Positions 54,847-64,000 of a stretch of 64,000 nucleotides of DNA are shown here, one piece after another (the first letter of the stretch is position 1; each line of letters opens with the position of its first letter). The notes beneath the pieces are model-generated. The model was not told the origin of the DNA. It ran no database searches and was given only the letters and a program-made list of their open reading frames with translations. The stretch comes from Azospirillum soli (GTDB taxonomy: Bacteria; Pseudomonadota; Alphaproteobacteria; Azospirillales; Azospirillaceae), in contig NZ_JAGINQ010000007.1 in NCBI RefSeq assembly GCF_017876165.1, positions 124,001 through 188,000 on the forward strand. Direction: 5' to 3'. The position numbers and the translations under genes are program-made.

Positions 54847-54987
54847 CCCCTCTCCCAGCCCCGCTGGGAGAGGGAGGGACCCAAGGCAAAGCCTTGGGAG
54901 GGTGAGGGTTAGGTCTGTCCGATAAACCCAGCCCTCACCCTCCCGCTTCGCGGGCCCCTCCCTCTCCCGCCGGGGGCGGGAGAGGGG
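54847..54987. repeat. Mosaic of GC-rich hairpin repeats
   Basis: Successive inverted repeats: CCCTCTCCCAGC/GCTGGGAGAGGG; CCCAAGGC/GCCTTGGG; CCCGC/GCGGG; CCCTCTCCCG/CGGGAGAGGG; with GGGTGAGGGTTAGG and CCTCACCCTCCC between. Sits at the 3' end of lysS and extends into the C-terminal codons of the acetyltransferase at 54935. Related units appear at 35508 and 20109. Confidence 0.7.
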
Positions 54988-55540
54988 AATTCACCACCCG
55001 CGCCGGATTCCCCACCACCGTCGCGCCATCCGGCACGTCGCGCGTCACCACGCTGCCTGCGCCGATCACGGCGTCATCCCCCACCGTCACCCCCGGCAGG
55101 ATGATCGCGCCGCCGCCGATCCACACGTTCCGCCCGATCCGCACCGGCCGGCCGAACTCGTAGCCATCGCGCCGCAAGGCCGGGTCGCGCGGATGGTCGA
55201 CCGCATAGACCTGCACGCCCGGCCCGATCTGGCAGAGGTCGCCGACCTCGATCCCCACCACGTCCAGAAACACGCAGCCGAAGTTCAGGAACACCCCGCG
55301 CCCCAGGCGGATGTTGTAGCCGTAGTCGCAGTGGAACGGCGGCCGGATCACCGTGTCGTCGCCGACCGCACCCAGCAGTTCCCGCAGAATGGCACTCCGC
55401 CGCTCCGCCTCGTCCACGGTCGTCGCGTTGTATTCGTGAAGCAGCCGGCCGGCCCGCCTTTGATCCGCGACGATCTCCGGTCCGGTGGCGCGGTACAACT
55501 CGCCCGCCAGCATCTTGTCCTTCTCACTTCGTCCGGTCAT
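54935..55540 (-). CDS. Sugar O-acetyltransferase (hexapeptide repeat, Maa-like)
   Basis: 201 residues. The N-terminal helical cap (KMLAGELYRATGPEIVADQR) and left-handed beta-helix repeats (IRLGRGVFLNFGCVFLDVVG, VWIGGGAIILPGVTVGDDA) end in GSVVTRDVPDGATVVGNPAR, the CoA-binding end. It acetylates a sugar such as maltose or galactoside. The last 15 residues (PLPPPAGEGGAREAGG) are encoded by the repeat at 54847-54987 and are not part of the family. Confidence 0.87.
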   Translation of the reverse strand: MTGRSEKDKMLAGELYRATGPEIVADQRRAGRLLHEYNATTVDEAERRSAILRELLGAVGDDTVIRPPFHCDYGYNIRLGRGVFLNFGCVFLDVVGIEVGDLCQIGPGVQVYAVDHPRDPALRRDGYEFGRPVRIGRNVWIGGGAIILPGVTVGDDAVIGAGSVVTRDVPDGATVVGNPARVVNSPLPPPAGEGGAREAGG

Positions 55541-55712
55541 CGCCCAGTCTCCGCCTCGCCGTTACGGCTTCCGCAACAGATCATCAGCCAATCCATCATT
55601 TATCTTCTGTGCCCGGAACCGTGCATACCCCCGAATTCCTGCCCATCACCTAGGCATTCAACCCCCAAAGTCTCCTATTGCCATGCGCATATCGCACCGC
55701 ACCAATTCGGTT

Positions 55713-55725
55713 TTGGTAATACCAA
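55713..55725. promoter_or_regulatory. TTGGTAATACCAA palindrome (operator candidate)
   Basis: Perfect 6-bp arms around one central base. It shares the TGGT-N3-ACCA core with the site at 41254-41268. Probably binds the same GntR-like regulator. Confidence 0.45.
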
Positions 55726-55794
55726 GGTCGTAATCCGAGGCGTAATGTCTGTTCTCGTTACTGCTTTTGCAGTGCGTTTCCTCCCTAAACTCTC

Positions 55795-55829
55795 AAGGCC
55801 GCGCCCCGTGTGGGCAGCGGCCTTTTTTC
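55795..55829 (+). terminator. Intrinsic terminator without an upstream gene
   Basis: AAGGCCGC/GCGGCCTT stem with a 14-nt loop followed by TTTTTTC on the plus strand. The nearest plus-strand gene upstream is lysS, 950 bp away and with its own hairpins, so it probably ends a small RNA. Confidence 0.8.
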
Positions 55830-55931
55830 TTGCCCGGATCGCCCCCGCCGGTCAGCGGCTCCCGTGACAACGCGCCCGAGTTGGGCACCCGAATTAGCCG
55901 CCCGTTAACCGCGCGCGCGTTGAATGACCGC

Positions 55932-57194
55932 ATGCAGCCACGCAAGGCACAAGTGCCGCGCCCCCAACCGATGGCCGGAGCCTCCGCCGAGTCGCCCCCC
56001 CGCGACACCGGTCGCGCGCCGACTCATCCACAACGGCTGCTGCCCAATTCCTCCACCCTCCACGGCCCGGACGACGGTGTCGCCCCCGAACTGCTTGGCT
56101 ATCTCTTCGAAGAGCCCCCCGCCGACATCGGCCGCCGTGTCGGCGACGCGCTCGTGGAATCGCGGCTGGCCGGCATGGGCGACGCGGGCGTGCGGGCGAT
56201 GCTGGCGCGCAAGCTGTGCCGCCTGCTCCCCGACCTTCCCCCGGACGGACGCGACAAGGTGACCACCGTCGCCCTGCGCGCGCTGGAGGAGTTGGCCCGC
56301 GACCACGTCACCCATGTGCGCGAGGCGCTGGCCACCGCCGTCAAGGACATCGCCTGCGCCCCGCCCGCCGTGGTGAAGAAACTCGCCCGGGACGTGGAGC
56401 GTTCCGTCGCCGAACCGGTTCTGCATTACTGCGCGACGCTGACCGACGCCGACCTGCTGGCGATCATCGCCAACCAGCCCACCAGTTGGGCGCTGTCGGC
56501 CATCGCCCGGCGCCATCAGGTCAGCGCGCCGGTGTCCTCCGCCATCGTCGATGCTGGCGACACCCAGGCGAGCGGCGTCCTGCTCGACAACAACGGCGCG
56601 GTGATCCCCGAGGACACGCTGGAAAAGCTGGTCGAAGACGCGGCCGAAAACCGCGACTGGCAGGCCAAGCTCGCCCACCGCCCGGCCCTGCCCCGCCGTC
56701 TGGCGGTCCGCCTCGCCGACTTCGTGGACAGTTCGGTGGTCGAGGTTCTGCGCACCCGCCCCGATTTCGACGACGCCACCGTCGCGGAGATCGCCGCCGC
56801 CACCCGCCGCCGCGTCGATTGGATCGAAGCCTGCGCCCCCGGCGAAACGCCGGAGCGCCGCGCCGTGCGCCTGCACCGCCAGGGCACGCTGGACGAGACC
56901 GCCATCGGCGACGCCCTGTCCTGGAACGAGGTGGGCTTCGTCCGCGCCGCCCTGGCGCTCCGCTCCGCCGTTCGGCCCGTCCTGGTGGACGAGATCCTGG
57001 CCTCCCTCGATGCCCGCGCCGTGACGGCCCTGGTCTGGCGCGCCGGCTTCTCAATGCGCTGCGCCATGCAGGTGCAGGCGCGCGCCGCCGGCATCCCGCC
57101 GCGCGCCATGCTGAACGCCCGCGAGGGCACGGCCTTCCCCCTCACCCCCTCCGACATGGCGCGCCATCTGGCCCGCTATGGGGTGAGAGCGTAA
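55932..57194 (+). CDS. DUF2336 domain protein
   Basis: 420 residues from the ATG at 55932; an ATG at 55971 is an alternative. All-helical HEAT-like repeats: LEELARDHVTHVREALATAV, DIACAPPAVVKKLARDVERS, IANQPTSWALSAIARR; AHRPALPRRLAVRLADFVDS. DUF2336 proteins are common in alphaproteobacteria and unassigned. Cytoplasmic, probably a scaffold or regulator. Convergent with the periplasmic protein at 57201. Confidence 0.85.
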   Translation: MQPRKAQVPRPQPMAGASAESPPRDTGRAPTHPQRLLPNSSTLHGPDDGVAPELLGYLFEEPPADIGRRVGDALVESRLAGMGDAGVRAMLARKLCRLLPDLPPDGRDKVTTVALRALEELARDHVTHVREALATAVKDIACAPPAVVKKLARDVERSVAEPVLHYCATLTDADLLAIIANQPTSWALSAIARRHQVSAPVSSAIVDAGDTQASGVLLDNNGAVIPEDTLEKLVEDAAENRDWQAKLAHRPALPRRLAVRLADFVDSSVVEVLRTRPDFDDATVAEIAAATRRRVDWIEACAPGETPERRAVRLHRQGTLDETAIGDALSWNEVGFVRAALALRSAVRPVLVDEILASLDARAVTALVWRAGFSMRCAMQVQARAAGIPPRAMLNAREGTAFPLTPSDMARHLARYGVRA

Positions 57195-57200
57195 GGCACG

Positions 57201-57695
57201 CTACCGCACCTCGACCGGCTCCACGCTCCGCTGCCGCTGCCTCTGCGCCGGCGAGCCCGGCACGGGCGGACGGTCGCTGCCCATCTGCGGCAGGTCCGGA
57301 TAGTACGGACCCGACGACCCCGACCCATCGGTCGCCTGCGGCGGGGTCACGATCTCCTCGCCGGTTCCCGCGTCGAACTGGATCACCGCCTGCCGGCGCA
57401 CCTGTTCGCAGATCGCCCGCTTCTGCTCCACCGCCGGGTCGCCGGCGCCGCCCAGCGCCACCAGAGGCAGGACCAGCCCGTACCGCTCGCCGGACGGCAC
57501 CGAGGTGAAGACGTAGTTCAGTACCGGCCGGCAATAGGCCTCGCTCACCAGCGGCTGGTTCTGGGTGATCGGGGCAGCCGCCAGGGCCGCCTGATAGTCT
57601 GCGACGGTTTGTCCCAGAGCGGTCCCGCCGCCGCCGAAGACCAGCGTCGCGGACAGGCAAAATGCTGGGCAAAACGCCCGTGCAAAGCGGACCAT
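57201..57695 (-). CDS. Exported protein, function unknown
   Basis: 164 residues from the ATG at 57695, with GGAGAAGG upstream; an ATG at 57719 is possible. A signal peptide (ARAFCPAFCLSATLVFGGGG) ends near residue 28. The mature part has two Cys and a Pro/Gln-rich tail (RPPVPGSPAQRQRQ). No recognised domain. Confidence 0.7.
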   Translation of the reverse strand: MVRFARAFCPAFCLSATLVFGGGGTALGQTVADYQAALAAAPITQNQPLVSEAYCRPVLNYVFTSVPSGERYGLVLPLVALGGAGDPAVEQKRAICEQVRRQAVIQFDAGTGEEIVTPPQATDGSGSSGPYYPDLPQMGSDRPPVPGSPAQRQRQRSVEPVEVR

Positions 57696-57846
57696 GCGCG
57701 CCTTCTCCCCATTCCACATCGCAAAAACGCCGGACGGGGAACGCACGATTCTTGTTTGCGGTTCCGCCCTTTCGCCGTAATCGATGCAGAGTTCCGGGCC
57801 GTGGTTGCGGTCACGCTTGCCCTCGGCCTGGAATCGCGCTAGGAAC

Positions 57847-57866
57847 CGCCCTGAAATCTCAGGGCG
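57847..57866. promoter_or_regulatory. Perfect hairpin upstream of mdh
   Basis: CGCCCTGA/TCAGGGCG with tetraloop AATC, about 80 bp before mdh and close to the palindrome-like CCCTAGG. Could be a leader structure or an operator in front of the TCA-cycle gene cluster. Confidence 0.35.
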
Positions 57867-57878
57867 CTGGATCCCTAG

Positions 57879-58913
<1,035 letters not shown>

Positions 58914-58955
58914 GAGGCGACCGGTCTTTCCTGCGCGCGGCCTGCGGCTTTATTG

Positions 58956-58988
58956 CCTGGGGCGGACGGTTGAACCGCCCGCCCCAGG
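58956..58988 (+). terminator. Hairpin between mdh and sucC
   Basis: CCTGGGGCGG/CCGCCCCAGG with an inner CGGT/ACCG pair, 40 bp after the mdh stop. No U tract; it may limit read-through or stabilise the upstream RNA. The remainder of the 214-bp gap shows no gene. Confidence 0.5.
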
Positions 58989-59127
58989 TGGTACAGTAGC
59001 CGCGGCCGCCATGCGCCTGTCGGCGTAAGACTTCCCAAAGACTTTCGCCGCGGCGCACGGCCACGCAGGAAACGCCTGCCCTTAATCCGCCCATCGTCAG
59101 CCGACCAAAAAAACAGATGGACGCCCG

Positions 59128-60324
59128 ATGAATATCCATGAGTACCAGGCCAAAGGCCTGCTGAAGAAGTACGGCGTCGCGGTTCCCCGCGGCGGCGTCG
59201 CCTACACCCCCCAGGAAGCCGAGACCGTCGCCCGTGAACTCGGCGGTCCGGTGTGGGTCGTGAAGTCCCAGATCCACGCCGGTGGCCGTGGCGCTGGCCG
59301 CTTCAAGGACAACCCCGAGGGCAAGGGCGGCGTCCGCGTCGTCAAGTCCATCGAAGAGGTCGGCAAGAACGCCGGCGAGATGCTGGGCCATGTCCTGGTG
59401 ACCAAGCAGACCGGTCCCGAGGGCAAGGAAGTCAAGCGCATCTACGTCGAGGAAGGCGCCGACATCAAGCGCGAGCTGTACCTCGGCCTGCTGACCGACC
59501 GCGCCACCGGCCGCGTCACCATCATCGCCTCGACCGAAGGCGGCATGGAGATCGAGGAGGTCGCCGCCAAGCACCCCGAGAAGATCATCAAGGTCTCCAT
59601 CGACCCGGTCACCGGCGTGCAGGGCTACCACACCCGCAAGGTCGCCTTCGGCCTGGGCCTGGAAGGCAAGCAGGTCAGCGCCGCCGCCAAGTTCATCGTG
59701 GCCGCCTACCAGGCCTTCGTGGACCTGGACTGCGCCATCGTCGAGATCAACCCGCTGATCGTCACCGGCGCGGGTGACATCCTGGCGCTCGACGCCAAGA
59801 TGAGCTTCGACGACAACGCGCTGTTCCGCCACAAGGACGTGGAAGAGCTGCGCGACGAGGCCGAAGAGGATCCGGCGGAGATCGAGGCGGCCAAGCACAG
59901 CCTCAATTACGTCAAGCTCGACGGCAACATCGGCTGCATGGTGAACGGCGCGGGTCTCGCGATGGCCACCATGGACATCATCAAGCTGTACGGCGGCGAG
60001 CCGGCCAACTTCCTCGACGTCGGCGGCGGCGCCACGAAGGAGCGCGTCACCGCGGCCTTCAAGCTGATCCTGTCCGACCCGAACGTCGAAGGCATCCTGG
60101 TCAACATCTTCGGCGGCATCATGCGCTGCGACGTCATCGCCGAAGGCGTTGTCGCCGCCGCCCGTGAAGTCCATCTGCACGTTCCGCTGGTCGTCCGCCT
60201 GGAAGGCACGAACGTCGAGCTGGGCAAGAAGATCCTCAGCGAGTCCGGTCTGCCGATCCTGTCGGCCGACAACCTCGCCGACGCCGCCGAGAAGGTGGTC
60301 AAGGCCGTGAAGGAGGCCGCGTAA
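59128..60324 (+). CDS. sucC: Succinyl-CoA synthetase beta subunit (ADP-forming)
   Basis: 398 residues. ATP-grasp domain ([12 protein letters not shown]) and C-terminal CoA-ligase Rossmann part ([29 protein letters not shown]). Works with SucD to convert succinyl-CoA to succinate, making ATP. 1 bp between stop and sucD start. Confidence 0.97.
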   Translation: MNIHEYQAKGLLKKYGVAVPRGGVAYTPQEAETVARELGGPVWVVKSQIHAGGRGAGRFKDNPEGKGGVRVVKSIEEVGKNAGEMLGHVLVTKQTGPEGKEVKRIYVEEGADIKRELYLGLLTDRATGRVTIIASTEGGMEIEEVAAKHPEKIIKVSIDPVTGVQGYHTRKVAFGLGLEGKQVSAAAKFIVAAYQAFVDLDCAIVEINPLIVTGAGDILALDAKMSFDDNALFRHKDVEELRDEAEEDPAEIEAAKHSLNYVKLDGNIGCMVNGAGLAMATMDIIKLYGGEPANFLDVGGGATKERVTAAFKLILSDPNVEGILVNIFGGIMRCDVIAEGVVAAAREVHLHVPLVVRLEGTNVELGKKILSESGLPILSADNLADAAEKVVKAVKEAA

Positions 60325-60325
60325 G

Positions 60326-61201
60326 ATGGCTGTTCTCGTCGATAAGAACACGAAGGTGATCTGCCAGGGCTTCACCGGAGCCCAGGGCACCTTCCACTCC
60401 GAGCAGGCCATTGCCTATGGCACCAAGATGGTCGGCGGCGTCACCCCGGGCAAGGGCGGCACCAAGCACCTCGACCTGCCGGTGTTCGACACCGTCGCCG
60501 ACGCCGTCGAGAAGACCGGCGCCAACGCCTCCGTGATCTACGTCCCGCCCCCGTTCGCGGCCGACGCGATCCTGGAAGCGATCGACGCCGAGATCCCGCT
60601 GGTCGTCTGCATCACCGAAGGCATCCCGGTCCTGGACATGGTCCGCGTCAAGCGCGCGCTGGCCAACTCCAAGACTCGCCTGATCGGTCCGAACTGCCCG
60701 GGCATCATCACCCCGGACGAGTGCAAGATCGGCATCATGCCGGGCCACATCCACAAGCGCGGCAAGATCGGCATCGTGTCCCGTTCGGGCACGCTGACCT
60801 ATGAGGCCGTCGCGCAGACCACGGCGGCCGGCCTCGGCCAGACCACCTGCATCGGCATCGGCGGCGACCCGGTCAACGGCACCAACTTCGTGGACAGCCT
60901 CGAGCTGTTCCTGAAGGACCCGGAGACCGAGGGCATCATCATGATCGGCGAGATCGGCGGCGACGCCGAGGTCAAGGGTGCGGAGTTCATCAAGGACTCC
61001 GGCACCAAGAAGCCGGTCGTCGGCTTCATCGCCGGCCGTACCGCTCCCCCGGGCCGCCGCATGGGCCATGCCGGCGCGGTCATCTCGGGCGGCAACGACA
61101 CTGCCGACTACAAGATCGAGTTCATGAAGAGTGCCGGCATCGCCGTGGCGGACAGCCCGGCCAGCCTGGGCTCCACCATGCTCAAGATCTTCAAGGGCTG
61201 A
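60326..61201 (+). CDS. sucD: Succinyl-CoA synthetase alpha subunit
   Basis: 291 residues. CoA-binding Rossmann start ([14 protein letters not shown]), [16 protein letters not shown], and the phospho-His site in [18 protein letters not shown]. Paired with sucC. Confidence 0.97.
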   Translation: MAVLVDKNTKVICQGFTGAQGTFHSEQAIAYGTKMVGGVTPGKGGTKHLDLPVFDTVADAVEKTGANASVIYVPPPFAADAILEAIDAEIPLVVCITEGIPVLDMVRVKRALANSKTRLIGPNCPGIITPDECKIGIMPGHIHKRGKIGIVSRSGTLTYEAVAQTTAAGLGQTTCIGIGGDPVNGTNFVDSLELFLKDPETEGIIMIGEIGGDAEVKGAEFIKDSGTKKPVVGFIAGRTAPPGRRMGHAGAVISGGNDTADYKIEFMKSAGIAVADSPASLGSTMLKIFKG

Positions 61202-61210
61202 TGGGTAAGC

Positions 61211-61234
61211 GCGGGGGGCCTCACGGCCCCCCGT
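61211..61234 (+). terminator. Hairpin between sucD and sucA
   Basis: GCGGGGGGCC/GGCCCCCC arms with loop TCAC, 10 bp after sucD. No U tract. It may terminate or attenuate between sucCD and sucA (107 bp gap). Confidence 0.55.
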
Positions 61235-61308
61235 GCCCCATCCCGCTCCGGCAGAACGATAAAAATTCTCAGAGGGAACCGGGCGAAAACGCGCCCGAGG
61301 CAATGGAC

Positions 61309-64000
<2,692 letters not shown>

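Larger units (their letters stand above)
55541..55931. other. 391-bp gap with operator and orphan terminator
   Basis: Holds a TTGGTAATACCAA palindrome (55713-55725) and, 70 bp downstream, a strong intrinsic terminator (55795-55829) with no gene in between on the plus strand. A short transcript of about 90-110 nt from near 55725 is suggested; a small open frame (starting MSVLVTAFAVRFLP) also exists but looks doubtful. Confidence 0.55.

Overview
The window is GC-rich chromosomal DNA of an alphaproteobacterium, most probably Azospirillum or a close relative in the Rhodospirillales. This is inferred from the mdh-sucC-sucD-sucA order, the class I lysyl-tRNA synthetase, the sdhCDAB operon, the codon bias and the style of the intergenic repeats. 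No database search was possible.

Layout. 0.1-15.6 kb holds host genes: a tRNA-Ser, a GT4 glycosyltransferase, a HAD phosphatase, a small RHH regulator, two secreted envelope proteins, a bifunctional penicillin-binding protein, thrS-infC (infC with a non-ATG start), a TipF-like degenerate EAL protein and pyrD. 15.7-34.4 kb is a T7/BPP-1-like podovirus structural cassette, almost all on the minus strand: lysin, holin-like protein, large terminase, two paralogous tailspikes, a coiled-coil virion protein, tail tubular proteins B and A, capsid, scaffold, Bbp19-like protein, portal and small upstream genes. An S24 repressor (34506) diverges from it, and the shared control region contains a perfect alphaproteobacterial LexA box overlapping a minus-strand promoter. 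I find no integrase, replication gene, phage RNA polymerase, small terminase or large ejection protein. A membrane c-di-GMP phosphodiesterase and a secreted PRC-barrel protein sit between scaffold and capsid, where phages normally have nothing. 35.2-64 kb returns to host genes: aminotransferase, sdhCDAB, an AT-richer orphan gene (41546), asd, a metA with a structured leader, a DinG/XPD helicase, mtgA, an SMR transporter, an HD-GYP protein, lysS, a DUF2336 protein, then mdh-sucCD-sucA, with sucA running off the end.

How the parts connect. TCA-cycle genes sit in two operons (sdhCDAB and mdh-sucCD-sucA). Three proteins belong to c-di-GMP signalling: the TipF-like EAL, the GGDEF-EAL in the phage cassette, and the HD-GYP. 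The most interesting unit is the SOS-wired, integrase-free podovirus cassette. It is either a decaying prophage or a domesticated particle (tailocin or gene-transfer-agent-like). A roughly 115-bp four-hairpin element occurs twice in opposite orientation, once between two host genes and once inside the cassette, with base changes that preserve pairing.
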